64,000 nt of DNA from UBA5109 sp038148755 (GCA_038148755.1 JAYQWA010000006.1:1-64000), one strand, 5' to 3'; counted from the first letter of the stretch, positions 25,554 to 35,176 are shown. Translations and numbers: made by a program. Notes: generated by a model from the sequence alone, not told the origin.

Positions 25554-26806
25554 ATCAACTCCAAAACATCTGCTACAGTATAGAACGACCCGGTAACCAG
25601 TAACACATCGTCAGACTGCATGTTTTTTTCAGCCTCATGAAACGCTTCTTGCACAGAATCAAACTTGGATACTTTATTCCGTGCTGAAATTTGCAACTCA
25701 TTATATAACATATTTGCCTTGGAACCTCTGCTGTTTTCAAGACTGGCAAGATACCAGGAGCCAGCTATTTCCTGCAACGCAGCCAGGGTTTTTTTGCTGT
25801 CTTTATCAGACAGCATAGCAAGTAATATATGTATATTTCTGCCAGGAAAATAATGCCGCATGTTTTCACACAAATAAGCGGCGGCGTGAGGGTTATGTGC
25901 AACATCAAGCACCAGCGAATAAGCCCTTTGCACTATTTGCAAACGCCCTCTCAAAACAGCCTGTTTAAAAGCCTGCTCCAACAAAGCTTCTGTGGGCTCA
26001 AGATTCAAAAGTAAAAGAGCCTGCAGCGACATTGCAGCGTTTGCAGGATAACAACTCAGTAAAGAAGGCCATGACAGCTTTATTTGGTAGGAGCATTGCT
26101 CTTTTCTATTATTTAGCCCCTGCCAGTACCAATGACCATCTGTGATATGAGCATTAAAATCTTTACCACTTTGATAAAGTGTTGTCTCTTTATGATTTAT
26201 CTGCGCCTCAAGTGATTTTGGCAAATTCTTTTCACCGAAAATTACAGGGCGTCCCTGTCTGAGAATCCCAGCTTTTTCATAGGCAATTTTTTCGCGGGTA
26301 TCCCCCAGCCACTGAGTATGATCCAGTGCAATATTAGTAATAACTGCTAAATCAGCATCCACAATATTTACTGCATCCAGGCGACCACCCAAGCCAACTT
26401 CCAGAACCAGATAATCCACCTTACTTTCGGCAAAAATCAGCAGCGCTGCCAGTGTCCCAAATTCAAAATAAGTCAGGCTGACTGATTTGCGTGCCTGTTC
26501 AATGCGTGCAAATGCCCGGCAGAGGGTCAGGTCTTCAACTTGACTACCATTGATAGTGACTCTTTCGTTATATTTCAGAATATGCGGTGAAGAATAGAGG
26601 CCGACTGATTTCCCTGCAGCTAACAATAGATTTGCCAAAAAACAGGAAGTTGTGCCTTTACCATTGGTTCCGCCGATGCTGATAACGGTTTTTGAGCTGA
26701 AATCCAACTCCAACTCTGCTGCTACCTGGCTCACCCTGCCGAGGCCAAGTTCAATTTCTGTCGGATGCAGAGTTTCAAGATATGAGAGCCAGGCAGATAA
26801 ATTCAT
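25550..26806 (-). CDS. folC: Dihydrofolate/folylpolyglutamate synthase
   Basis: Adds glutamate to dihydropteroate and to reduced folates, using ATP. The 418-aa product has the P-loop SIGGTNGKGTTSCFLA near residues 43-58, the Omega loop region YSSPHILKYNERVTING, and LEVGLGGRLDAVNIVD with the Mur-ligase-like metal site. ITNIALDHTQWLGDT and VLDVAHNPHAAAYL are further Mur ligase signatures. It lies between accD and the SPOR gene as in E. coli. Confidence 0.96.
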   Translation of the reverse strand: MNLSAWLSYLETLHPTEIELGLGRVSQVAAELELDFSSKTVISIGGTNGKGTTSCFLANLLLAAGKSVGLYSSPHILKYNERVTINGSQVEDLTLCRAFARIEQARKSVSLTYFEFGTLAALLIFAESKVDYLVLEVGLGGRLDAVNIVDADLAVITNIALDHTQWLGDTREKIAYEKAGILRQGRPVIFGEKNLPKSLEAQINHKETTLYQSGKDFNAHITDGHWYWQGLNNRKEQCSYQIKLSWPSLLSCYPANAAMSLQALLLLNLEPTEALLEQAFKQAVLRGRLQIVQRAYSLVLDVAHNPHAAAYLCENMRHYFPGRNIHILLAMLSDKDSKKTLAALQEIAGSWYLASLENSRGSKANMLYNELQISARNKVSKFDSVQEAFHEAEKNMQSDDVLLVTGSFYTVADVLELI

Positions 26807-26883
26807 TGTCTGCCGCTCATTTAAAGAAATTGTGGTTAGACCTTGTTACTTTACGCACTAGTCTTCGCCGATATCACTGCCTA

Positions 26884-27741
26884 CTAGTAATTGTGCATGA
26901 ATTTTGCGATCAGGGAACTTAATTTATCCCGCATATCCTTACGATGAACAATCATATCAATGGCGCCATGCTCCAGCAGAAATTCCGAACGTTGAAAGCC
27001 CTCAGGCAAATTTTCACGAACGGTCTGCCTGATGACATCCTGACCGGCAAAACCGATAAGCGCATTCGGTTCAGCTACATTTATATCACCTAATATCGCC
27101 AGGCTGGCTGAGACCCCACCATAAACCGGATCCACTAAAACTGAAATATATAGCAGACCTCGCTGCTTCATTCTCTCCAAAGCTGCTGATGTTTTTGGCA
27201 TCTGCATCAAAGAAACCAGGGCTTCCTGCATACGGGCACCACCACTGGTCGCAAAACAAACCAATGGCAGATTTTCTTCCAGACATTTGTTAACAGCCAG
27301 GACAAACTTCTCGCCGACGACTGAGCCCATTGACCCCCCGATAAAACCGAATTCAAAAGCAGTCACCACAACGGGGTGACCTTTCACTTTGCCCTGCATA
27401 ACAACCAGAGCATCCTTCTCACCGGTTGCTTTAGTGGCTGCGGCCAGTCGGTCTTTATATTTCTTCAGGTCCTTGAATTTAAGAATGTCACTAGGTGTAA
27501 TCTCTTCACCGAGTTCAATCCTAGCCTCAGGATCCAGAAAAATGTCGATACGCCGACGAGCTGATATCCTCAGGTGATGATCACACTTGGGACAAATATC
27601 ATTATTTTCTTCCAAATTGGAACTGTAAAGAACGGCATCACAACGTGGGCATTTTTTCCACAATCCCTCGGGGATGTTCCGGTTTTTTACTTCTGTATCC
27701 GTTTTTATTTTTGAAGGCAGGATTTTATTAATCCAACTCAT
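26884..27741 (-). CDS. accD: Acetyl-CoA carboxylase carboxyltransferase, beta subunit
   Basis: Half of the carboxyltransferase that transfers CO2 from biotin to acetyl-CoA at the start of fatty acid synthesis; the partner AccA is not in the window. The 285-aa product has the N-terminal Cys4 zinc ribbon (WKKCPRCDAV and CPKCDHHLRI) and the crotonase fold with FGFIGGSMGSVVGEK and CFATSGGARMQEA forming the oxyanion and CoA sites. Located between trpA and folC, the normal gammaproteobacterial arrangement. Confidence 0.97.
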   Translation of the reverse strand: MSWINKILPSKIKTDTEVKNRNIPEGLWKKCPRCDAVLYSSNLEENNDICPKCDHHLRISARRRIDIFLDPEARIELGEEITPSDILKFKDLKKYKDRLAAATKATGEKDALVVMQGKVKGHPVVVTAFEFGFIGGSMGSVVGEKFVLAVNKCLEENLPLVCFATSGGARMQEALVSLMQMPKTSAALERMKQRGLLYISVLVDPVYGGVSASLAILGDINVAEPNALIGFAGQDVIRQTVRENLPEGFQRSEFLLEHGAIDMIVHRKDMRDKLSSLIAKFMHNY

Positions 27742-27759
27742 ACTTATACCCTTATAAAA

Positions 27760-28575
27760 CTAACTGGGATTCAATGCTCTACTCATATCTGCCATCAAAG
27801 CGATATGTTCAGACAGCTCTTCATGGCTATAGTCACGCCCATCCTCTAATTCTGCTATAAGGTTAACCAAAGCGCTACCTACCACGATGGCATCTGCTAT
27901 TTCGCCTAGTTTTGCAGCGATGTCAGTATCTTTAATCCCAAAACCGATACCTACGGGCAGTCCACAATAGGATTTAAGGCGTTCAACATTAGTACGCACT
28001 GAATCAATATCCAGGTGTGAAGCTCCCGTCACACCTTTCAGCGATACGTAATAGACATAGCCTGAACTCAGCTTACAAATTTGTCTGGCTCTTTCTTCAT
28101 TAGTTGTTGGGGCAACCAGAAAAATACAATCCATCTTGGAAGCATGAATAATCTTTAATAAGTCATGGGCTTCTTCCGGGGGCATATCTACCACCAGAAC
28201 TCCGTCAACCCCTGCCAGCTCTGCTTTTTCAACAAACGCCTGATAACCCATGCTTTCTATGGGGTTCAAATATCCCATTAATACTATTGGCGTGTCCTGA
28301 TTTTCCTGTCTGAAACGTTCTATCAAAGCCAGAACATCTTTTAAGCGAGTGTGCTTTGCCAGTGACCTTTCTACAGCTCGTTGTATCACCGGTCCATCTG
28401 ATGAGGGGTCAGTGAACGGAAAGCCTAACTCTATAATATCTGCACCGGCTTCGACCAAAGCATGCATAAGCTTCAAACTGATTTCCAGATTCGGGTCGCC
28501 TGCCGTGAGATATGGAATAAAAGCCTTCTTGCTCTGACTCTTGAGGTGTTTGAAACAATTTTCTATTCTGCTCAT
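27760..28575 (-). CDS. trpA: Tryptophan synthase alpha subunit
   Basis: Cleaves indole-glycerol phosphate to indole and glyceraldehyde 3-phosphate; indole is channelled to TrpB. The 271-aa TIM barrel has AYLTAGDP-type start (PYLTAGDPNLEISL), catalytic Glu in DIIELGFPFTDPSSDGPVIQ and Asp in the GVLVVDMPPEEA loop. GIGFGIKD and DAIVVGSALV bind the phosphate. It lies 24 bases downstream of trpB and 18 bases upstream of accD, all in one leftward run. Confidence 0.97.
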   Translation of the reverse strand: MSRIENCFKHLKSQSKKAFIPYLTAGDPNLEISLKLMHALVEAGADIIELGFPFTDPSSDGPVIQRAVERSLAKHTRLKDVLALIERFRQENQDTPIVLMGYLNPIESMGYQAFVEKAELAGVDGVLVVDMPPEEAHDLLKIIHASKMDCIFLVAPTTNEERARQICKLSSGYVYYVSLKGVTGASHLDIDSVRTNVERLKSYCGLPVGIGFGIKDTDIAAKLGEIADAIVVGSALVNLIAELEDGRDYSHEELSEHIALMADMSRALNPS

Positions 28576-28599
28576 GTTATAGGTAAACCTTAACCGTAA

Positions 28600-29823
28600 T
28601 CACACTTCTAGTCCGTCGATTTGAGCGACAGTATTCATATCTTTATCACCTCTACCGGACAGGTTAATGACCATTAAATGATTTTCTGGTAAATCCGGTG
28701 CAACTTTAATGGCATAGGCAATAGCATGACTTGATTCCAGTGCCGGAATAATACCTTCTTGGCGAGTCAGAAAACGAAAAGCCTGTAAGGCCTCGTCATC
28801 GGTTACTGCTGTATATTCTGCGCGTTTAATATCCTTTAACCAGGCGTGTTCAGGCCCAACACCGGGATAATCAAGCCCGGCAGAAACTGAATGCGTTTCA
28901 AGTATCTGGCCATCTTCATCATTCATCAGATAAGTCCGATTACCGTGCAATATCCCTGGTGCGCCCGTATTGAGTGGTGCTGCATGCTTTCCCGTACTCA
29001 AACCCAAGCCGCCGGCCTCAACTCCAATCATTTTTACAGTTTCATCTTTTAGAAAGGGATGAAACAGACCGATTGCATTTGAACCACCTCCAACACAGGC
29101 AACCAGTGAATCAGGCAGGCGTCCACACTGCTCCAGTGACTGCTGCCTTGTTTCCTTTCCGATAACGCTCTGAAAATCTCTGACCAACATTGGATAAGGA
29201 TGTGGTCCGGCAACAGTCCCGATAATGTAGTAGGTGGTATCTACATTGGTTGCCCAATCACGCAAGGCCTCATTCAACGCATCCTTAAGTGTTTTTGAGC
29301 CGGAATTCACTTCAACGACAGTCGCTCCCAACAATTTCATACGATAAACATTCGCAGCCTGACGTTTGGTGTCTTCCGAGCCCATAAATACGTGACATTC
29401 AAGTCCCAGACGTGCAGCCACAGTCGCAGTCGCTACCCCGTGTTGACCGGCGCCGGTTTCAGCAATAATCCTGGTTTTACCCATGGCTTTTGCCAGCAAA
29501 GCCTGTCCTATTGTATTGTTAACCTTATGCGCACCCGTATGGACAAGATCCTCACGTTTTAAATAGATCTGAGCGCCACCCAGTGCTTTGGTCATACCTT
29601 TGGCATGATAAAGCGGTGAAGGTCTGCCCACATAATGAGCCAGATCGGTGTGAAATTCCTCCCAGAATTTCTCATCCTGCTTCAGCTTCGCATACATACT
29701 GCTCAGCTCTTCAAGGGCTGGCATTAAAGTCTCTCCGACAAAAACCCCCCCATAAATACCAAAGTGGCCATGCTCATCCGGGCCATTATAGAGTTGTTCA
29801 TTTCTTAGTTCAGACACACTCAC
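28600..29823 (-). CDS. trpB: Tryptophan synthase beta subunit
   Basis: PLP enzyme that joins indole and serine to make tryptophan. The 407-aa product contains LKREDLVHTGAHKVNNTIGQ with the PLP lysine, AETGAGQHGVATAT with the catalytic Glu, and VGGGSNAIGLFHPF binding the PLP phosphate. The annotated start is GTG 29823, overlapping the end of trpF by 14 bases; a second GTG at 29817 is also possible. The pair trpBA directly follows trpF. TrpE, TrpG, TrpD and TrpC are not in the window. Confidence 0.97.
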   Translation of the reverse strand: MSVSELRNEQLYNGPDEHGHFGIYGGVFVGETLMPALEELSSMYAKLKQDEKFWEEFHTDLAHYVGRPSPLYHAKGMTKALGGAQIYLKREDLVHTGAHKVNNTIGQALLAKAMGKTRIIAETGAGQHGVATATVAARLGLECHVFMGSEDTKRQAANVYRMKLLGATVVEVNSGSKTLKDALNEALRDWATNVDTTYYIIGTVAGPHPYPMLVRDFQSVIGKETRQQSLEQCGRLPDSLVACVGGGSNAIGLFHPFLKDETVKMIGVEAGGLGLSTGKHAAPLNTGAPGILHGNRTYLMNDEDGQILETHSVSAGLDYPGVGPEHAWLKDIKRAEYTAVTDDEALQAFRFLTRQEGIIPALESSHAIAYAIKVAPDLPENHLMVINLSGRGDKDMNTVAQIDGLEV

Positions 29824-30451
29824 CTCGATTCACTTCATTAACAAAATTTTGAATTTTCTCAGCAGATTTAGTGCCGGGACTATCCTCAACCCCCGAACTC
29901 ACATCAACGGCATAAGGTTTGATTAAATGTACAGCCGAGTGAACATTATCGACATTCAGACCGCCAGCCAGAATAAGCGCGGGATTATCCTCGGACAAAG
30001 TCTCCAGCAAAGTCCAATCAAAACTTTCTCCTGTTCCTCCCGCGATACCCGGATGCCAAGCATCCAGCAAAACAGCAGCAGCACTTTTATATTGACTGAT
30101 GATGCCGGGCAAATCCGTTTCGGGCCGAACCCGTATTGCCTTGATGTATGGTTTAGCAAAGCTTGTACAGTAAGACTCTTCCTCATCACCGTGAAACTGC
30201 AGATAATCCAGAGAAACTGCTTCGACAATTTTCTCAACCTCTGCAACACTCGCATCAACAAAAAGTCCGACTTTACTGATAAAAGCAGGCAAACAAGTCA
30301 CTATTTCCTTTGCCTGTTGTGCTGAGACGTATCTGGGGCTGGCTTTAAAAAAAACCAGACCAAGCGCATCCACCCCGCAATTAGCAGCAACAAGTGCATC
30401 TTCAGTTCGTGTGATGCCACAAATTTTAATTCGAGTTCTAGATTTATTCAC
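29810..30451 (-). CDS. trpF: Phosphoribosylanthranilate isomerase
   Basis: Isomerises N-(5-phosphoribosyl)anthranilate in tryptophan synthesis. The 213-aa TIM barrel starts RIKICGITRTEDAL, with the catalytic Cys, and has LGLVFFKASPRYV, LQFHGDEEESYC, ILAGGLNVDNV and DVSSGVEDSPGTK with the catalytic Asp at the start of the last strand. The start codon is GTG at 30449-30451 with only a weak ribosome site. No leader peptide or attenuator is visible in the 56-base gap to truA. Confidence 0.95.
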   Translation of the reverse strand: MNKSRTRIKICGITRTEDALVAANCGVDALGLVFFKASPRYVSAQQAKEIVTCLPAFISKVGLFVDASVAEVEKIVEAVSLDYLQFHGDEEESYCTSFAKPYIKAIRVRPETDLPGIISQYKSAAAVLLDAWHPGIAGGTGESFDWTLLETLSEDNPALILAGGLNVDNVHSAVHLIKPYAVDVSSGVEDSPGTKSAEKIQNFVNEVNRGECV

Positions 30452-30507
30452 TTATTATGTTACTGGGTGATGCTTGAAACAAGCCCGTATTTTAGCAAAT
30501 TTTATCG

Positions 30508-31332
30508 CTAAGAGCTTTTAAAAAATGACAACACCCAGGGCGCTTTTGGTAATTCATACTTATCAGGATATTCAACTTCTACCAAATAGAGTCCTTCCGG
30601 AGGAGCCGTTATTCCAGCCTGCCGACGATCTTTTTCATTAAGCACAGACTCTATCCACTTAGGCTCACGCAATTCTTGACCTACTTCCAATAAAGCCCCA
30701 ACTATATTTCGAACCATATGTAATAAAAAAGCATTAGCTTTAATATCAATCAACACAAAATCCCCAAGCCGACTGACTTTAAGGTGGCTGACATTCCGCA
30801 TAGGGCTATTGGATTGACAGCCTGCTCCCCTGAAACTGCTAAAATCCCTTTCTCCCAGAAGATATTGTGCGCCTTCATGCATTAATTTCTCATTCAGCTC
30901 AAAGAAATGAGTCTTAACTTGGCCTTGTAGTAAAGCTGTAGGAACCTTGTTGTTATAAATCAGATAACAATAACGTCTGCTTAAGGCAGAAAATCTAGCA
31001 TGAAAACTCTCATCAACCATTTTTGCCCAGCGCACCACAACAGTATCAGGTAATATGGCATTAGCCCCTCTTACCCAGGCTTTCAGCGGCCTTTCGCTGT
31101 GAGTATCAAAATGAACGATTTGTGCGCTGGCATGCACACCTTTATCTGTACGCCCGGCACAATGAATTTTAACGGGGTGATCAGCTATTTTTGCAATAAC
31201 CGCTTCCAGGACTTCCTGAACGGTAGAAACTGATGCTGATCTTTGGGCCTGCCAGCCATTAAAACCAGTACCCTGATACTCAATACAAAGTGCTAGTCGG
31301 ATGGAGGGTGAAGTCCCGGTCTCAGGGCTTAT
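30508..31332 (-). CDS. truA: tRNA pseudouridine(38-40) synthase, ATA start
   Basis: Makes pseudouridine at positions 38-40 of the tRNA anticodon arm. The complete domain runs RLALCIEYQGTGFNGWQAQR, then CAGRTDKGVHA with the catalytic Asp (codon 63), and FSSFRGAGCQS and LLHMVRNIVGAL later. The first ATG, GTG or TTG in frame is GTG 31137, which would remove everything through the catalytic Asp. Between the upstream in-frame TGA (31338-31336) and that point there is no standard start. ATA at 31332-31330 overlaps the fimV stop as ATAA, has GGGGTG four bases upstream, and gives 274 aa, close to the E. coli length (270). It looks like a mutated ATGA overlap. Confidence 0.85.
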   Translation of the reverse strand: MSPETGTSPSIRLALCIEYQGTGFNGWQAQRSASVSTVQEVLEAVIAKIADHPVKIHCAGRTDKGVHASAQIVHFDTHSERPLKAWVRGANAILPDTVVVRWAKMVDESFHARFSALSRRYCYLIYNNKVPTALLQGQVKTHFFELNEKLMHEGAQYLLGERDFSSFRGAGCQSNSPMRNVSHLKVSRLGDFVLIDIKANAFLLHMVRNIVGALLEVGQELREPKWIESVLNEKDRRQAGITAPPEGLYLVEVEYPDKYELPKAPWVLSFFKSS

Positions 31333-33389
31333 GAATCACCCCATTCTGAAAGTAAGCTTTTCGCTTCTGCGACCTGAGCATCATTTCCTTCGGCAATAAC
31401 TTCATTGAGTATTTCTTTGGCCCCTGCCAGATCATCCATTGCCTGAAAAGCCACGGCCAGATCGAGTTTGGTTGAGACTTCATCCTGATCTGTAATAATT
31501 TCCAGTTCTTCTTCATCACTTTCATCAAAGGCGATTGCATCATCCAATCCCAGATTACCCAGGGAGGAAGATCCAGTTTTCTCGGGATTTTCCTCAGCGC
31601 TGTCCTCATCTTCATTCTCGTCTTCGTCGAGAAATTCTATTTCATTAAAGGCATCACTATCGTCGTCATCCAAATCCAGAACAATTTCATCTTCATCCTC
31701 TTCAGAGTCGATATCAACATCCCCCAGAAAATCTTCCAAATCCTCATCTGCAATATCCTCTTCACTGACTACTGCTTCACATTCATCAGCGGTTACTTCA
31801 TCTTCGCTTTCATCATCATCCCCAGAAAATTCCGAGTCATCATCCAGACTTTCATCGAAATAATCTTCCTCATCATCTTCTATATCAGCTGCCGCAAAAT
31901 CCTCCAACTCACTTAGTTCGACACTGCCAGCCAACCCTTCTTCATTTTCTTCTTCCTCGGCCAGAATAGTATCGAAACCATCTTCCAAGATAGCTTTACG
32001 ATTACGGGCAATCAGAAAACCAACGACAAGGGCTAATAGGACCACCAAGGCTGAGACCACGCCTAAGGTGCTGCTGATCAGATTAGTGATTTGACTAATT
32101 AAGCCCGTAGATGGAGGAGGAGAACTTGGCGCAGGCATTGGAGGCTCAGTGACAACTTCTGGCTCTGGAGTAGCAGGGCCTGTATCTGCTACCACAGCCA
32201 AGACTTCAGAATCAGCTGTTTCAGCCTGATTTGCCATTTCCGCCTCTAATTCGGCCATCCGCTGACCTTCTATGGCAATAATGTTTTCTAGAATAGCTAT
32301 TTCTTCTTCAAGGTCATTGAGACGGCTACGTAATTCTTCATTTTCTAACAGGGCCCGATCTAAATTTTCTTCACTAAGCGCAAGCTCATTTTCCAGATTT
32401 GCTATGGTTGCATTCAAATCTGCAATTTCAGCACTTTGGGTGTCATCATCAACAGAATTAACGATACTTAATTCATCACGGGCGTTGTGGGCGCTGCCTT
32501 GGCTGTTGTTGACAGCTAAAGGTTGCGCATTATTATAAAATTGCTGATTTTGGACTGCTACCTGAGTAATGGCCTCTTCCTGGCTAATAGCATTAATTTC
32601 TTCCCGACTTGGTATCCGTAAAACCCGACCAGCCCTGATACCATTTATATTATTATCGATGAAAGCATCACTATTGGTATTGGCTCTCTGTATAGCAAGC
32701 ATCATCTGTTGTGCAGATACATCGTTACCTGGCCGGGTTGCCAGCGCAATATTCCATAAGGAATCACCTGTTTGAATGACTACGGTTTCAGTTTCTGGCT
32801 CAGTATCCATACCACGGGCTGGAGACATTTCATCCAGTGGGGCCTCTGCCACCTGCGGCTGAGTCGGCTCAGGCTGAGACCTTCTAGCTGGTGGTACAGG
32901 CTCAGCTGGCGGTATTGGAGTAGTACGCGCAGGTGTAGGGGCCGGCGCAGGTGTTGGATTCGCACTAAAAGTCGGCAAATCCAGCAAAACTGTGTATTCC
33001 CTTATTACCCGCCCAGAAGGCCAGCGTACATTCAATACAAAATTCAGATAAGGCTCGACAATAGCATCAGCACTGGAAATCCTGACAAGACCTTCCGAAC
33101 TCGACAATACCTGAACATCAAACTCTAATTCATTAAGGAGTGGTAATGGCTCAACATCGAAGCGATCAAAATCAGCCTCAGAGCCTAAAGCCACAAGAAT
33201 CTGTGACTCATCCAGCCCATCTAGCTCCAATAACTGAATATTAGCAACTAAGGGCTCATTCAAAGCGGATTCCAGCCGGATATCGCCTATAGTAAAAGCC
33301 AGAGAAGAATCTGAAAATGATCCAGCAAGAAAGCAGGTAAAAATACCCAGAATTTTCTTGCAATTATTCAGCTTATTTACCAGCATCAT
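31329..33389 (-). CDS. fimV: FimV/HubP-like polar hub protein
   Basis: A 686-aa inner membrane protein that in relatives marks the cell pole and supports type IV pili. In order: a signal-like N-terminus, the FimV N-domain (TIGDIRLESALNEPLVANIQ, residues about 33-140), a Pro-rich linker, a peptidoglycan-binding LysM domain at about 203-260 (VIQTGDSLWNIA), a coiled coil at about 320-395, a transmembrane helix near 437-463, a very acidic Asp/Glu stretch, and the C-terminal TPR-like FimV domain (TKLDLAVAFQAMDDLAGAKE). AAGGAAGG precedes the ATG. The asd-fimV-truA order is standard. Its stop overlaps the unusual truA start. No pilus gene is in the window. Confidence 0.93.
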   Translation of the reverse strand: MMLVNKLNNCKKILGIFTCFLAGSFSDSSLAFTIGDIRLESALNEPLVANIQLLELDGLDESQILVALGSEADFDRFDVEPLPLLNELEFDVQVLSSSEGLVRISSADAIVEPYLNFVLNVRWPSGRVIREYTVLLDLPTFSANPTPAPAPTPARTTPIPPAEPVPPARRSQPEPTQPQVAEAPLDEMSPARGMDTEPETETVVIQTGDSLWNIALATRPGNDVSAQQMMLAIQRANTNSDAFIDNNINGIRAGRVLRIPSREEINAISQEEAITQVAVQNQQFYNNAQPLAVNNSQGSAHNARDELSIVNSVDDDTQSAEIADLNATIANLENELALSEENLDRALLENEELRSRLNDLEEEIAILENIIAIEGQRMAELEAEMANQAETADSEVLAVVADTGPATPEPEVVTEPPMPAPSSPPPSTGLISQITNLISSTLGVVSALVVLLALVVGFLIARNRKAILEDGFDTILAEEEENEEGLAGSVELSELEDFAAADIEDDEEDYFDESLDDDSEFSGDDDESEDEVTADECEAVVSEEDIADEDLEDFLGDVDIDSEEDEDEIVLDLDDDDSDAFNEIEFLDEDENEDEDSAEENPEKTGSSSLGNLGLDDAIAFDESDEEELEIITDQDEVSTKLDLAVAFQAMDDLAGAKEILNEVIAEGNDAQVAEAKSLLSEWGDS

Positions 33390-33440
33390 GCCTTCCTTAC
33401 TGGAAGTGAGAGATTTTTTTAATCGAGCCGGAAGTATTCA

Positions 33441-34463
33441 TTATAAGTGGTTTTTTATCAACTCTTCTGCTATCTGAATTGAGTTTAAAGCAGCACCTTT
33501 TCGTAAATTATCTGACACAATCCACAAATTTAAGCCATTTGGGTGAGAAATATCTTTACGCACACGCCCAACCCAAACCTCATCATGGTCTGTGCCTTCT
33601 CCAATTGCCGTCGGATAGCCGCCATCTTCACGCTTATCCAGCACCTTCACACCTGAGGCTTTCCTTAATAAAGCATGGGCATCCTCTACCGAAATAGGTA
33701 TGCCAGTCTCAATATGAACCGCCTCTGAATGCGAATAGAACACCGGCACACGGACACAGGTGGGATTCACCGTGATGTCATTGTCTCCAAAGATTTTTTT
33801 GGTTTCCCAAACCATTTTCATTTCCTCTTTGGTATAGCCGTTATCCATAAAGACATCAATTTGCGGCAACACGTTAAAGGCTATCTGTTTGGGGTACACT
33901 TCAATTTCAGCTTTCAAACCGTTCAGCAGTTTTGCTGTCTGCCCCGCCAACTCATCAATTGCCTCTTTACCAGTGCCTGAAACCGATTGGTAGGTCGCCA
34001 CATTGATGCGTTTTATGCCTACTGCATCATAGATAGGCTTCAATGCAACGAGCATTTGTATGGTCGAACAGTTGGGGTTGGCAATTATATTCTGGTTTTT
34101 GTAGTCAGCTATGGTTTCAGGGTTAACTTCCGGCACGACCAGAGGGATATCCTCCTCGTAACGGAAGTGTGACGTGTTATCAATGACAATACAGCCTGCT
34201 GCCGCTGCAATCGGCGCATACTTTGCAGAGACAGAGCCACCGGCAGAAAACAGCCCGATTTGCACCTTTGAAAAGTCAAAATCAGCAATATTTTCAACAG
34301 TATACTGCTTTTTATTAAAGCTCATTGTCTCACCAGCACTACGCTCACTGGCCAGCAAATACAAATTGTTCACAGGGAACTTACGCTGCTCAAGAATACG
34401 CAGCATAACGCCTCCGACAGCGCCAGTTGCACCAACAATAGCTACATCATATTTTTCACTCAT
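33441..34463 (-). CDS. asd: Aspartate-semialdehyde dehydrogenase
   Basis: Reduces aspartyl phosphate to the semialdehyde for lysine, threonine and methionine synthesis and for diaminopimelate in the cell wall. The 340-aa product has the NADP-binding VAIVGATGAVGGVMLRILE, GGSVSAKYAP, the catalytic Cys in NPNCSTIQM, and VATYQSVSGTGKEAIDEL. HSEAVHIETG carries the substrate-binding His. Upstream lies the terminator after leuD; the usual leuB is absent from this position. Confidence 0.96.
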   Translation of the reverse strand: MSEKYDVAIVGATGAVGGVMLRILEQRKFPVNNLYLLASERSAGETMSFNKKQYTVENIADFDFSKVQIGLFSAGGSVSAKYAPIAAAAGCIVIDNTSHFRYEEDIPLVVPEVNPETIADYKNQNIIANPNCSTIQMLVALKPIYDAVGIKRINVATYQSVSGTGKEAIDELAGQTAKLLNGLKAEIEVYPKQIAFNVLPQIDVFMDNGYTKEEMKMVWETKKIFGDNDITVNPTCVRVPVFYSHSEAVHIETGIPISVEDAHALLRKASGVKVLDKREDGGYPTAIGEGTDHDEVWVGRVRKDISHPNGLNLWIVSDNLRKGAALNSIQIAEELIKNHL

Positions 34464-34489
34464 TTACTCTATTTCTCTCCAATTCAACG

Positions 34490-34514
34490 AAAAAAGCCGG
34501 AAACAGGTTCCGGC
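34490..34514 (-). terminator. Rho-independent terminator after leuD
   Basis: On the minus strand GCCGGAA (34514-34508) and TTCCGGC (34502-34496) form a perfect 7-bp stem with a 5-base loop, followed by six Ts (34495-34490). It lies between leuD and asd, so leuCD is likely a separate transcription unit and asd needs its own promoter or read-through. Confidence 0.8.
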
Positions 34515-34537
34515 AAAATCAATTAACCTATTGTTTC

Positions 34538-35176
34538 TTATAGGAAAAGCCAGGGTGACTTGCTTTTCCACTGTGTTTCAAATGCCTTGATATCATCAGC
34601 ATGCTGCAGGGTCAGGCTGATGTCATCCAGACCATTGAGCAATACGTTCTTGCGAGCCTCTTCTATTTTAAAATGAATGCTTGAACCATCCGCCAGAATA
34701 ATTTGCTGCTCCGGCAGATTAACTTCCAGTTCAAAGCCTTCCTGAGCAGCGACAGCTTTAAATAAATAGTCTACTATTTCTTCTTTTAAAACAATAGGTA
34801 ATATCCCATTCTTAAAGCAATTATTGAAGAAAATATCGGCAAAACTGGGTGCGATAATACAACGGATTCCGTAATCATCAAGTGCCCATGGCGCATGCTC
34901 TCTGCTGGAACCACAGCCAAAATTTTCACGCGCCAGTAAAATTTTGCCTCCTTGATAACGCGGCTGGTTCAAAACAAAATCAGGATTTAGGGGGCGATTG
35001 TCACAGGGCTGATCTGGCAGGCCTTTATCAAGATAACGCGCCTCATCAAACAAGTTTTTACCGAAACCAGTCCGTTTAATAGATTTCAGAAACTGCTTGG
35101 GAATTATGTAGTCTGTATCCACATTAGCTCTATCCAGTGGAATCACTATACCTTGTTCTTTAATAAACTTTTTCAT
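34538..35176 (-). CDS. leuD: 3-isopropylmalate dehydratase small subunit
   Basis: Partner of LeuC in isomerising 2- to 3-isopropylmalate in leucine synthesis. The 212-aa swivel domain has VIPLDRANVDTDYIIPKQFL, KILLARENFGCGSSREHAPW and IIAPSFADIFFNNCFKNGIL, all LeuD signatures. It begins 41 bases after the leuC stop. A terminator follows directly, and no leuB lies downstream. Confidence 0.97.
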   Translation of the reverse strand: MKKFIKEQGIVIPLDRANVDTDYIIPKQFLKSIKRTGFGKNLFDEARYLDKGLPDQPCDNRPLNPDFVLNQPRYQGGKILLARENFGCGSSREHAPWALDDYGIRCIIAPSFADIFFNNCFKNGILPIVLKEEIVDYLFKAVAAQEGFELEVNLPEQQIILADGSSIHFKIEEARKNVLLNGLDDISLTLQHADDIKAFETQWKSKSPWLFL

